Assembly (NCBI GenBank): GCA_017938695.1
Contig: JAGBBA010000071.1
Coordinates: forward strand, 1-40,552
Reading direction: 5' to 3'
DNA length: 40,552 bases
Source of the DNA: Clostridia bacterium
Lineage (GTDB): Bacteria; Bacillota; Clostridia; Christensenellales; Aristaeellaceae
Of the stretch, positions 7,188 through 14,110 are shown piece by piece. The position numbers and the translations under genes are program-made. The notes under the pieces are model-generated. The model saw nothing but the letters and a program-made list of their open reading frames with translations, was not told the DNA's origin and ran no database searches. The stretch's first letter is position 1. Each line of letters starts with the position of its first letter.

Positions 7188-8785
7188 AGCGCATCACATC
7201 AAACGAGTTACAACAGATGTACGCCCCCATGCCAGCGCATGTTGAAGCGCGGATGGAGCAGCTCCTGACCAGCCTGCCGGACGGGAAGGAGAAGGTGCGC
7301 GTGAAAAAGAAAATGTCCGCGGCATTGGCCCTGGCTTTGACGCTGGTGCTGCTGACAGCAGGCGCGGTGGCAACAGCCAACTGGGACGCCATCCGCTACC
7401 TGTATGCCGGGGAGAAGCCGGAGATCGAAATGCTGATGACTGCCGTGAACCAGAAAGCCGGGGCTGGCGGCGTGACGCTGGAGGTGACCAGTGCCGTCAC
7501 CGATGGATACGCCCTGGCCCTGGACTGGACGCTGGAAACGGAAAAAGCAGATTTGCCCCTGTACGTGCAGATGGACCGGATGCAGGTGAACGGCGAAACC
7601 TATACGGCTGATCCAGATACGGGCTTGTTTGCACGGTGGATCACCGAGGGGCAGACACTGCTCCAGGGCGGCGAAGCGATGCTGCTGACCCAGCGGCCCA
7701 AGGACGGCGAGGTACTCCATGTGGAACTGACCCTGGGGGTCTACCAGCCGAAACAAGAGGTAACAGTGTTTGCCGATATGAATCACGAGGCGGAAGTCCG
7801 TGCCCTGAGAGAGCAGGGCGCATGGGTGGTGATGCCGGTCTTTGAGGGCTGGTCGATTTTCCTGGATGAAAACGGCGAGCATATCCCGGTGTGCATTTGG
7901 AGCCCTGAAACGCTCGAGGAGGAAGACCGGCAGCGGTTTGACCGCAGTGAGATCAAGCTGAGCTTTGACGTGCAGGTGAAGAACACAGCCCAGGGGATCC
8001 AGCCGTTGCATGCCCAGGAAACTCAGTTTGCGCACGAGGGCATCGACATGGAGATCACCGAGGCGGTGCGCACGCCCCTTGGCGTGTACGCCACGGTGGC
8101 CATGAAGGCCGATAGCGCAGGCGACGACCAGCTGCTGGGCTACTATACGAAGCTGCGCGCACCGTGGGATACGCTGGTGTACGGCCGGTACCGGCAGCAG
8201 TTCGGGAAAATCATTACGGATGTATATGGTCGGCAGCGGCGGGAAGTGTCCTGCGGCATCGTGGCCTATCAGGATATGGTGCTGGATGAATTGCAGGCGG
8301 TGACGCTGCAGGTCACCAAATGGGACGATGCTATAGGCCGAGAGGTGCATGTCCGGACGGTGAACCTGTATATGGATGAAGACGCTGAAATCAAGTGGGT
8401 CAAGTCGCTGAAGCCGCTGCAAGAGAGCTATGACACACCGCACTTCACAGCCCGGTACAAGAATGTTCAGAAGACGACCCAGGGAATGCTGTGGTTCGAG
8501 CTGCTGATGTACCCCAAGGGCATTCCGGATGAAATGCCGGAGTTGACGGCGTTCATCAAGCAGATGGAGCTTTCCCTGACCGATGACGGCGGCAAGCCGC
8601 TGAAACTGGACTCCGAGCCCATCATCACGGCCAATGCAGGGAAGGATGAAAACGGCGCGGCGTGCATCGTGGTATCCGGCACGGTTTGGCTTGGCCGGAA
8701 ACAGCCTGAAGTTCAAGCACTGGCTGTGCGGTGTGACCTGCAGGGTGAAACCTGGCTGATGCCCTTTGAACTGTATGGAGAATAA
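7184..8785 (+). CDS. Membrane-anchored anti-sigma factor, DUF4179-like
   Basis: 533 residues. A short cytoplasmic N-terminus (1-43, Lys/Arg-rich at 35-43) would hold the sigma factor. One membrane helix follows at about 45-64. A large extracellular region then begins with NWDAIRYLYAGEKPE, typical of DUF4179-type anti-sigma proteins of Clostridia. The rest is beta-rich with no recognisable enzyme motif and may be the sensor part. The 4-nt ATGA overlap with the sigma gene supports the pairing. The classical zinc anti-sigma motif (HxxxCxxC) is absent. The signal sensed is unknown. Confidence 0.85.
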   Translation: MKRITSNELQQMYAPMPAHVEARMEQLLTSLPDGKEKVRVKKKMSAALALALTLVLLTAGAVATANWDAIRYLYAGEKPEIEMLMTAVNQKAGAGGVTLEVTSAVTDGYALALDWTLETEKADLPLYVQMDRMQVNGETYTADPDTGLFARWITEGQTLLQGGEAMLLTQRPKDGEVLHVELTLGVYQPKQEVTVFADMNHEAEVRALREQGAWVVMPVFEGWSIFLDENGEHIPVCIWSPETLEEEDRQRFDRSEIKLSFDVQVKNTAQGIQPLHAQETQFAHEGIDMEITEAVRTPLGVYATVAMKADSAGDDQLLGYYTKLRAPWDTLVYGRYRQQFGKIITDVYGRQRREVSCGIVAYQDMVLDELQAVTLQVTKWDDAIGREVHVRTVNLYMDEDAEIKWVKSLKPLQESYDTPHFTARYKNVQKTTQGMLWFELLMYPKGIPDEMPELTAFIKQMELSLTDDGGKPLKLDSEPIITANAGKDENGAACIVVSGTVWLGRKQPEVQALAVRCDLQGETWLMPFELYGE

Positions 8786-8798
8786 TCAACACTATGGA

Positions 8799-8829
8799 AA
8801 GAGCCTCCCGGCTGAACCGGGAGGCTCTT
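8799..8829. terminator. Bidirectional terminator between convergent operons
   Basis: AAGAGCCTCCCGG (8799-8811) pairs perfectly with CCGGGAGGCTCTT (8817-8829), loop CTGAA. It lies between the stop of the anti-sigma gene (8785) and the stop of the minus-strand operon (8835). T tracts are short on both sides, so efficiency is uncertain. Confidence 0.8.
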
Positions 8830-8834
8830 GTGCG

Positions 8835-9317
8835 TTAGTGTCCATAGGCGGTGCGGATGGTGAAGGGGATGCCCCACATGTAATAGCTGATGTTCAGCTC
8901 CCTGACGGAGTGCATGTTGATATCCGTCAGGATGGTGGCGCTCAGGTCGCCGGTGGAACGGGCAGCCAGGGCGCGGGCACTGCTGTCGGCCAGCTGGAGC
9001 ACATCGCCCTGCATGGGGGTGACCTGCACTTCCACCATATCGGCAGTGACGAAGCAGTTGTTCTTCAGCCGGACGGTGTAGGTGTAGAACTGGTAGTTCG
9101 CTGCATCGCTCAGGGGGGCAGTGGTGTAAGCTGTGCCGATAACGCGCTGTTCCTCCACTTGACGGGCCAGCGCCTGGAACATATCGGGCTGGGAGGCAGC
9201 CTCCACCGCCACCACGCCGATGGCTTCCACCGTGACGTTAGCGGTGAGGTACAGGTAGCCTACGCCCACCAGGCTGGCAATGAGCAGCAGAACGGTGACG
9301 ATCGCAACATACTTCAT
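8835..9317 (-). CDS. Small membrane-anchored protein of the ZorAB-like operon
   Basis: 160 residues of unknown family. One N-terminal helix (about residues 4-26) anchors or exports a mainly extracytoplasmic domain of about 130 residues that looks beta-rich (YQFYTYTVRLKNN, MVEVQVTPMQGD). Its ATG shares one base with the TAA of the OmpA-type gene (TAATG), so it is coupled to that gene and is the last of the operon. Position suggests an accessory subunit of the channel complex, for example on the outer face. It resembles neither ZorC, ZorD nor ZorE. No catalytic residues are evident. Confidence 0.8.
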   Translation of the reverse strand: MKYVAIVTVLLLIASLVGVGYLYLTANVTVEAIGVVAVEAASQPDMFQALARQVEEQRVIGTAYTTAPLSDAANYQFYTYTVRLKNNCFVTADMVEVQVTPMQGDVLQLADSSARALAARSTGDLSATILTDINMHSVRELNISYYMWGIPFTIRTAYGH

Positions 9318-10342
9318 TATTCGGTCTCCATCTTGTTCAGGATGCGGTTCATCTCGGCGATCATATCGGCGTCGCGGAGGCTGAACTTGAATTCCACGCG
9401 GCGGGATTTCTCCTCGTTCACGGTGCCGTCCTCGTTATAAATGGGGTCGGTGTAACTCTTGCCCTTGGGCACGATCAGGGCGCGGAGCATCTCGCGCTGG
9501 TAGGCGGAAAGGGAATTGGTGGTGAGGCAGTAGCGCACCACCGTCTGGGCACGGGCCTGGCTCAGCTCCAGGTTGGACATGTACTCGCCCACGTTGTCCG
9601 TGTGGCCCTCGATGATGATCTCGCCCATGAACTCCCGGTACTGGGGATCCAGCAGCACGCTCATGTAGGCGGGGAGGAAACGGTCCAGGATGGCCTCGCC
9701 CTCGGGGGAGAGCTTGGAGGAGTTGAAGTCGAAGAACACGGCGGATTCCAGCACGATGTCGCCGGTGTCGGCGTCCACGGTAACGCGCAGGCCGGAGGTG
9801 TTCAGCGTCTGGCTCAGGTCGCTGACGATCTTGGTGCGCATGCCTACCAGGTCGTCGATCTTCTGGGCCTGGGCGGCCATTTCTTCACGCTGGGCGTTGA
9901 GCACCTGGGTGGCGGCGTCCAGGGCGGTCTGCTTGTTGGCAAGCTCGCCCTGCAGGCTGGCCAGCTCCGTTTCGCGGGAGGCCAGGGCAGCGTTGGCGGT
10001 ATCCAGCTCCTGCTGCTGGGCAGTCAGCACGGCCTGGGCTTTGGTCAGGGTATCCTGGGCGGCTGCCAGGGCGGCAGTCTGCTCGTCCAGGGTGGTTTGC
10101 TGGGCGGCCAGCTGGGCGGCGATGGTATCCACCTGGGCCTGCTGGGCAGCCACCAGGGTCTTCTGCTCCTCCAGCTCGGCGGATTTGGTTTCCAGCATAT
10201 TCATGTAGGCGTGCAGGGACACGGAAAGGATCAGCACGAAGATCAGCACCAGGGCAGCCATCATGTCGGAATAGCTGATCCAGCTGGAGCCGCTGTTGCC
10301 GCCGCGGCCTGCACGGGTGTTGTGGATGCGTTGCTTGGCCAT
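9317..10342 (-). CDS. zorB: ZorB/MotB-like stator protein with OmpA peptidoglycan-binding domain
   Basis: 341 residues. The N-terminal plug/helix SWISYSDMMAALVLIFVLIL carries an aspartate at residue 26 in the S-Y-S-D context of ZorB and MotB proton channels, where this Asp carries the ion. Residues about 50-170 form a long Gln/Ala/Glu/Leu coiled coil. The C-terminal half is an OmpA-like domain (VFFDFNSSKLSPEGEAILDR, IIIEGHTDNVGEYMSNLELS, ARAQTVVRYCL) that would anchor to peptidoglycan. The gene starts 2 nt after the stop of the ZorA-like gene, whose last codons carry AAGGAGG. The coiled coil between membrane and OmpA parts is longer than in flagellar MotB, as judged by eye. Specific function is inferred from family. 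Confidence 0.88.
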   Translation of the reverse strand: MAKQRIHNTRAGRGGNSGSSWISYSDMMAALVLIFVLILSVSLHAYMNMLETKSAELEEQKTLVAAQQAQVDTIAAQLAAQQTTLDEQTAALAAAQDTLTKAQAVLTAQQQELDTANAALASRETELASLQGELANKQTALDAATQVLNAQREEMAAQAQKIDDLVGMRTKIVSDLSQTLNTSGLRVTVDADTGDIVLESAVFFDFNSSKLSPEGEAILDRFLPAYMSVLLDPQYREFMGEIIIEGHTDNVGEYMSNLELSQARAQTVVRYCLTTNSLSAYQREMLRALIVPKGKSYTDPIYNEDGTVNEEKSRRVEFKFSLRDADMIAEMNRILNKMETE

Positions 10343-10344
10343 GA

Positions 10345-11880
10345 TCAGGCCTCCTTCTTATCCAGGCTGTCGGCGGCCTGCTTGAGGGAAGCCTGCATGG
10401 AAGTGAGCATCCGCTGGATCTCGCTGAGCTGGGCGGTGGTGCTGCCGTCGGTGCCGGTGGCATTGGCGCGCTCCACGGTGTCGCTCAGGTTGGCGATCAG
10501 GCCGTTCATGTTTTCATCGAACATGCCCAGGGCGCGGGAGAGGCCCTCCACCACGTTCTGCACAAAGCCCTGATAGCTCTGGGCCAGCTCCTTGCTGGAG
10601 TCCTGCATGGTCTTGCCCACCTGGGCCAGCTGCTCGGCATTGGCAGCCTGGCTGTGCTGCATGCCGTTCATGGCAGTTTGGCTCTGCTGGCGGAACTGCT
10701 CCAGGGCGGAAGTGAGCTCGTCCTGGTAGCCCTTCAGCCGCAGCAGGGAAGCAGACTGCTGCTCATTGGCCTGGCGCATTTTCTCCAGCAGCTCGGTGGT
10801 GTTCTGCTCAAAGTGTTCGTCGCGGCGGCGGGCGTCGCCCAGCTCGCGGACGTAGTTTTCAAAATGGGTCATCACGTCCTGGCTCACGCCCTGCAGGCGG
10901 TTCACATCGCTGACGATGGCCCCGGCGGTCTGCATGGACTGCTCCACGCGCTCCATGGACAGTTGCTGGTTCTGGTTAATCTCCGTCAGCGTCCGGCCCA
11001 GCTCCAGGAACTGGTGGTTCAGGCTGGCGTTCATCTGGTTGACGAAGTTGGTCACGATGCGGCCCACACCGTCCACCTGGGCACGGGTGGCACCGATCAG
11101 GAAGCTGTCCATGCTCTGGGCCACGGGCTGCATGGCGCGGCTGACGCTGACCTCCATGGAGTTGGCCAGCTGGCCGGGCAGGGTGTCGGTCAGGGTGGAA
11201 AGCATGTGGTTGCTGTCCTGGTTCTGGCAGATCAGCTGCACGTCGTTATCCAAAGGCCGCTGCATGGCCAGCTGGGTGAAGGACTCCACAAAGTCGTCGA
11301 TGGCGCGGTAGCTGGAGCCCTGGGCAATGCGGTTGAGCATGGTGAAAATAATGGAGCAGCTCACACCGGCCACCGAGGTGCCGAAGGCGAAGCGCATGCC
11401 GTCCAGCAGGGTGGGGATGCCCTCGATAATAGCATCGGAATTGGCGAAGTCCAGGCCGCTCAAGCCGCGCATCATGCCCATGAAGGTGCCCAGAATACCC
11501 AGGGAGGTGAGCATGCTGGGGATCATCTCTGCCAGGGGAGCGTTGCCGGGGCCGTGGGTGACGGTATCATCGTTGATGTAGTCCTCCACGTTGCAGGGCA
11601 GGCCGCGGCGGTCCAGCTGCTCGGCATTCTGCAAAAAGCGCAGCCAATAACCCTTCAGGCGGCGGCCCATAAAGCGGCCCTCCTGCCAGACGGGTTTGTC
11701 GCGCTTATTGCCTGCATCCTGCTGCAGCCGGCGGATGGCCCGGCGCAGGGAATGGGTGGTGCCCCACAGGGGGAGCAGGCATTTCACCACGCCGATCAAG
11801 GTGATTACCGCGATGGCGGCATACACCAGTACGTCTGTCAGGTTGGGGAGCAGGGTGGAAATACTGCTGAGATTAGGCAT
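10345..11880 (-). CDS. zorA: ZorA/MotA/ExbB-like proton channel with long helical tail
   Basis: 511 residues. Three membrane helices are visible at about 18-39, 119-140 (IPSMLTSLGILGTFMGMMRG) and 162-183 (GMRFAFGTSVAGVSCSIIF). The LTSLGILGTFMG block is typical of the ZorA branch of the MotA/TolQ/ExbB family. From about residue 190 to 511 the protein is almost entirely predicted helix, rich in Gln and Glu with heptad spacing. This corresponds to the long intracellular tail described for ZorA, though here somewhat shorter. ATG 11880 is chosen because AAGGAGG lies 9 nt upstream; 14 earlier residues have no ribosome site. It is first in a three-gene operon with its own promoter. No ZorC, ZorD or ZorE gene is nearby, so anti-phage function is uncertain. 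Confidence 0.88.
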   Translation of the reverse strand: MPNLSSISTLLPNLTDVLVYAAIAVITLIGVVKCLLPLWGTTHSLRRAIRRLQQDAGNKRDKPVWQEGRFMGRRLKGYWLRFLQNAEQLDRRGLPCNVEDYINDDTVTHGPGNAPLAEMIPSMLTSLGILGTFMGMMRGLSGLDFANSDAIIEGIPTLLDGMRFAFGTSVAGVSCSIIFTMLNRIAQGSSYRAIDDFVESFTQLAMQRPLDNDVQLICQNQDSNHMLSTLTDTLPGQLANSMEVSVSRAMQPVAQSMDSFLIGATRAQVDGVGRIVTNFVNQMNASLNHQFLELGRTLTEINQNQQLSMERVEQSMQTAGAIVSDVNRLQGVSQDVMTHFENYVRELGDARRRDEHFEQNTTELLEKMRQANEQQSASLLRLKGYQDELTSALEQFRQQSQTAMNGMQHSQAANAEQLAQVGKTMQDSSKELAQSYQGFVQNVVEGLSRALGMFDENMNGLIANLSDTVERANATGTDGSTTAQLSEIQRMLTSMQASLKQAADSLDKKEA

Positions 11881-11913
11881 ATGGATCGACCTCCTTGGAC
11901 ACTGCTTCATCTT

Positions 11914-11942
11914 ATTGTACATGATTTATCCTGAAATGTAAA
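11914..11942 (-). promoter_or_regulatory. Promoter of the ZorAB-like operon
   Basis: On the minus strand TTTACA (complement of 11937-11942) and TACAAT (complement of 11914-11919) are 17 bp apart, about 35 nt before the ATG at 11880. An inverted repeat AACATTT/AAATGTT (11956-11962 with 11966-11972) lies just upstream. Confidence 0.72.
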
Positions 11943-11996
11943 TGAATTGTTGATGAACATTTCAAAAATGTTACAAAGAAGCGGGAAGATTTGGTG

Positions 11997-12023
11997 GTCA
12001 TCAGGTTGGATTTTGCATAGAAT
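11997..12023 (+). promoter_or_regulatory. Possible sigma-E (sporulation) promoter for the 12047-12341 genes
   Basis: CATAGAAT (12016-12023) differs by one base from the sigma-E -10 consensus CATACAAT. GTCAT (11997-12001) resembles the sigma-E -35. The spacing (11 bp between octamers) is short, so this is only suggestive. SpoVM is a sigma-E product in Bacillus. Confidence 0.28.
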
Positions 12024-12046
12024 GTAGCGGAAGCGAGGGATCAGCC

Positions 12047-12250
12047 ATGCAGAGCGGATGGGTACGGCCTGGGGAACGACGGTGTTACAAGCATGGAAGC
12101 ATCCTGCCGGTGATCGGCCTGGTGCTGATCGCTGCGGGGCTGCTGCTGGTGTTTTTGTGCATTCCCGGCTGGGCCTGGGCTGCGCTGGCGGGGATCGCGC
12201 TGATCGCCGCCGGGTATGTGCTGATCCGGCTGGGCAGAAGGGGGAGGTGA
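12047..12250 (+). CDS. Small membrane protein with two helices, upstream of spoVM
   Basis: 67 residues. A charged N-terminus (MQSGWVRPGERRCYKHG) is followed by two hydrophobic helices (SILPVIGLVLIAAGLLLVF and WAWAALAGIALIAAGYVLI) and a basic end (RLGRRGR). The topology is a hairpin with both ends probably inside. The ribosome site is modest (GCGAGGGA). The end of the gene carries the strong GGAGG used by spoVM, so the two are probably co-transcribed. The family is unknown. A role in the forespore or mother-cell membrane is only an inference from the neighbour. Confidence 0.65.
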   Translation: MQSGWVRPGERRCYKHGSILPVIGLVLIAAGLLLVFLCIPGWAWAALAGIALIAAGYVLIRLGRRGR

Positions 12251-12254
12251 GCCC

Positions 12255-12341
12255 ATGGCGGTGCGGATGGTATGCGTGAAGGCACCCAAAGGCATCAGCG
12301 GCCTTTTGCGGCTGCTGGCCGACAAAAGAAAGCGAAGCTGA
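12255..12341 (+). CDS. spoVM: SpoVM-like stage V sporulation micro-protein
   Basis: A 28-codon gene reading MAVRMVCVKAPKGISGLL then RLLADKRKRS. It aligns with Bacillus SpoVM over the core V/I-K-x-P-K-x-L/I-x-G-I/L-L/V-R: here VKAPKGISGLLRLL, there IKLPKFLGGIVRAM. The conserved Pro, Gly and Arg and the amphipathic helix ending in basic residues fit. SpoVM marks the forespore by sensing positive membrane curvature and recruits SpoIVA for coat assembly. GGAGG (12243-12247) is 7 nt before the ATG. In Bacillus subtilis spoVM follows rpe and precedes rpmB; here it lies between a small membrane-protein gene and the lysine operon. Confidence 0.75.
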   Translation: MAVRMVCVKAPKGISGLLRLLADKRKRS

Positions 12342-12393
12342 AGGGACTGCAAAGGAAAAACAAAGAAGAAACAAGGATCGTCCCGCATTCGCA

Positions 12394-12422
12394 TTGACAT
12401 GCGGGACCGTCCGTGATATGAT
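12394..12422 (+). promoter_or_regulatory. Strong sigma-A promoter of the lysine operon
   Basis: Consensus TTGACA (12394-12399) and TATGAT (12417-12422) with 17 bp between. A 9-bp inverted repeat GTCCCGCAT (12380-12388) with ATGCGGGAC (12399-12407) straddles the -35. It may be the terminator stem of the spoVM transcript (no T tract) or an operator. Confidence 0.85.
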
Positions 12423-12453
12423 GTTCACGTTTCCCGGAAGTACATAGTTCATG

Positions 12454-12625
12454 GAATCAGAGGCGCATTTTTCATGAGTAGCGCGGCAGAGGATGGGCAT
12501 CCTGTGAAGCAGCGCGAAAGGGAACGATGCCGAAAGGCGGGTCAGGCCCGGTGGGTCGCCTTGGGCGCGGGGTGAACAAGTCCGCGACTGTCATCGGACA
12601 GGGATGTCCGGCGGAGCGCTGGTTC
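12454..12625 (+). ncRNA. Lysine riboswitch (L box) aptamer
   Basis: The leader of asd carries the L-box landmarks in order: AGAGGCGC (12459-12466), a GAGTA box (12476-12480), GAGGA and CTGTGAA (12490s-12500s), GCGAAAGGG (12514-12522), and GATGCCGAAAGGC (12526-12538). Helix P1 closes as GAATCAG (12454-12460) with CTGGTTC (12619-12625), giving a 172-nt aptamer, a normal size. Lysine binding should favour the downstream terminator and turn off asd-dapA-dapB. The assignment comes from motif recognition; no covariance model was run. Confidence 0.88.
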
Positions 12626-12640
12626 GTCAGGAATGGCAGG

Positions 12641-12700
12641 GGTGCGCGGCACCGCTGTATCCTGTTGGCGCACCGCAGGCATCGCTTGGGGTGATTTTTT
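12641..12700 (+). terminator. Lysine-riboswitch expression platform: terminator and competing antiterminator
   Basis: The terminator stem pairs CACC-CAGG (12671-12674, 12676-12679) with CTTG-GGTG (12685-12688, 12690-12693) around a G/G mismatch, followed by six T residues (12695-12700). The antiterminator pairs GGTGCGC (12641-12647) with GCGCACC (12668-12674) and uses the same CACC strand, so the two are mutually exclusive. This gives transcriptional control 36 nt before the asd start. Confidence 0.75.
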
Positions 12701-12736
12701 CTATACTGTGGGTTTTACTGGAAAGGATGAAGAAAC

Positions 12737-13834
12737 ATGGAAAAGTATCGCGTTGGTATCGTGGGCGCAACCGGCATGGTGGGTCAGCGCTTCATTTCTC
12801 TTTTGAAGGATCATCCCTGGTTTCAGGTGACCTGCGTGGCGGCTTCTGCCCGCAGCGCAGGCAAGAAGTATAAGGATGCGGTGGGAGCTAACTGGGCTTT
12901 CGATTGGGAAATTCCTGCTGATGTGGCAGAACTCACCGTTGTGGATGCCTCCAACATCGACGAAGTGGGAAAGCAAGTCGATTTCGTGTTCTGCGCAGTG
13001 GCGAATCTCACCAAGGATGAGATCCGCGCCCTGGAGGAATCCTATGCCAAGCACGAGATCCCCGTGGTGAGCAACAACTCCGCCTGCCGCGGCGTGAAGG
13101 ATGTGCCCATGGTGGTGCCGGAGATCAATGCCGACCACATCCGCGTGATCGAGCAGCAGCGCAAGCGTCTGGGCTGCAAGAAGGGCTTTATTGCTGTGAA
13201 GCCCAACTGCTCCATCCAGAGCTATGTGCCCGCCCTGACCCCCCTGATGGACTTCGGTGTGGAAAAGGTCAGCGTGTGCACCTACCAGGCTATTTCCGGT
13301 GCTGGCAAGACCTTCAAGACCTGGCCTGAGATGGTGGACAACGTGATCCCCTACATCGGCGGCGAGGACGAGAAGAGCGAGAACGAACCCCTGAAGCTGT
13401 GGGGCAAGGTGGAGGATACCGAGGACGGCCTGGCCATCGTGAACGCCACGGAGCCCGTCATCAGTGCCCAGTGCCTGCGCGTGGCTGCCTCCGACGGCCA
13501 CATGGCGGCGGTGAGCGTGTCCTTCAAGAACAAGCCCAGCATTGAGGAGATCAAGGAACGCTGGAACAACTACGAAACCGAGGCCCAGCGGCTGAACCTG
13601 CCCAACGCGCCCAAGCCCTTCCTGCAGTACTTTGAAGATCCCACCCGTCCCCAGACCAAGCTGGACCGCGACTTCCAGAACGGCTTCGGCGTGTCCATCG
13701 GTCGCCTGCGCGAGGACAAGATCTTCGACTACCGCTTCGTCTGCCTGAGCCACAACACCGTCCGCGGTGCCGCTGGCGGTGCCATCCTGACCGCCGAGCT
13801 GCTGTGCGCGAAGGGGTATATTGAGAAGAATTGA
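12737..13834 (+). CDS. asd: Aspartate-semialdehyde dehydrogenase
   Basis: 365 residues. It reduces aspartyl phosphate to aspartate semialdehyde with NADPH, the branch point to lysine/diaminopimelate, threonine and methionine. The N-terminal nucleotide loop is GIVGATGMVGQ (8-18). The catalytic cysteine is C158 in VKPNCSIQSY, and QAISGAGK (184-191) lies in the substrate region. Length and the PNCSIQ form point to the archaeal/fungal-like branch rather than the E. coli form. It is the first gene behind the lysine riboswitch. ATG 12737 is preceded by AAAGGA at 9 nt. The stop is followed by a structured 276-nt spacer before dapA. Confidence 0.95.
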   Translation: MEKYRVGIVGATGMVGQRFISLLKDHPWFQVTCVAASARSAGKKYKDAVGANWAFDWEIPADVAELTVVDASNIDEVGKQVDFVFCAVANLTKDEIRALEESYAKHEIPVVSNNSACRGVKDVPMVVPEINADHIRVIEQQRKRLGCKKGFIAVKPNCSIQSYVPALTPLMDFGVEKVSVCTYQAISGAGKTFKTWPEMVDNVIPYIGGEDEKSENEPLKLWGKVEDTEDGLAIVNATEPVISAQCLRVAASDGHMAAVSVSFKNKPSIEEIKERWNNYETEAQRLNLPNAPKPFLQYFEDPTRPQTKLDRDFQNGFGVSIGRLREDKIFDYRFVCLSHNTVRGAAGGAILTAELLCAKGYIEKN

Positions 13835-13855
13835 CGAGGGGGAACGCTGGGAGGC

Positions 13856-14087
13856 GGCTTTTCTGAGAAAAGCCATTGCGGACCACGCAATTCGGCATTG
13901 TCGTCCAGATGCCGAGAACGACATCTGGACTCTGTGCCTCATTGGAACGATAAAACGCTGCATCCGCCACTGGCGGCGCGTTTCATCGTTCCTCCCAACC
14001 CCTCCCGAAAAGCAGCGACTGTTCAATAATAAGTCGCGTTGAATAAGCTATTTGGTTTTTCCGCGCTGCGCGCTTACGGTGCGCGGA
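13856..14087 (+). other. Structured asd-dapA intergenic RNA region
   Basis: The 276-nt gap holds at least six hairpins. These are GGCTTTTC/GAAAAGCC (13856-13874); ATTGCG/CGCAAT (13875-13891); TCGGCAT/ATGCCGA (13892-13915) competing with GTCCAGATG/CATCTGGAC (13903-13930); a 14-bp interrupted stem GGAACGATaAAACGC with GCGTTTcATCGTTCC (13944-13992) holding CCGCC/GGCGG inside; GCGACT/AGTCGC (14015-14037); and TCCGCGC/GCGCGGA (14060-14087). No T tract or known riboswitch motif is seen. It could be a processing or attenuation element, or an inserted repeat. No credible gene is encoded here. Confidence 0.55.
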
Positions 14088-14110
14088 GGATAACGATTGG
14101 AGGTCCTATG

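Noticed and set aside
8835-11880. Complete Zorya anti-phage system
   Set aside because: Only ZorA-like and ZorB-like genes are present; no ZorC, ZorD helicase or ZorE nuclease is found anywhere in the window, so a defence label is not justified.
13821-14042. 73-residue frame across the asd-dapA spacer
   Set aside because: Starts inside asd, has no ribosome site of its own, and reads through the arms of several hairpins, which explains its odd composition.
13835-14110. T-box or known riboswitch before dapA
   Set aside because: No T-box sequence (TGGNACCGCG type) or AG bulge, and no terminator with a T tract.
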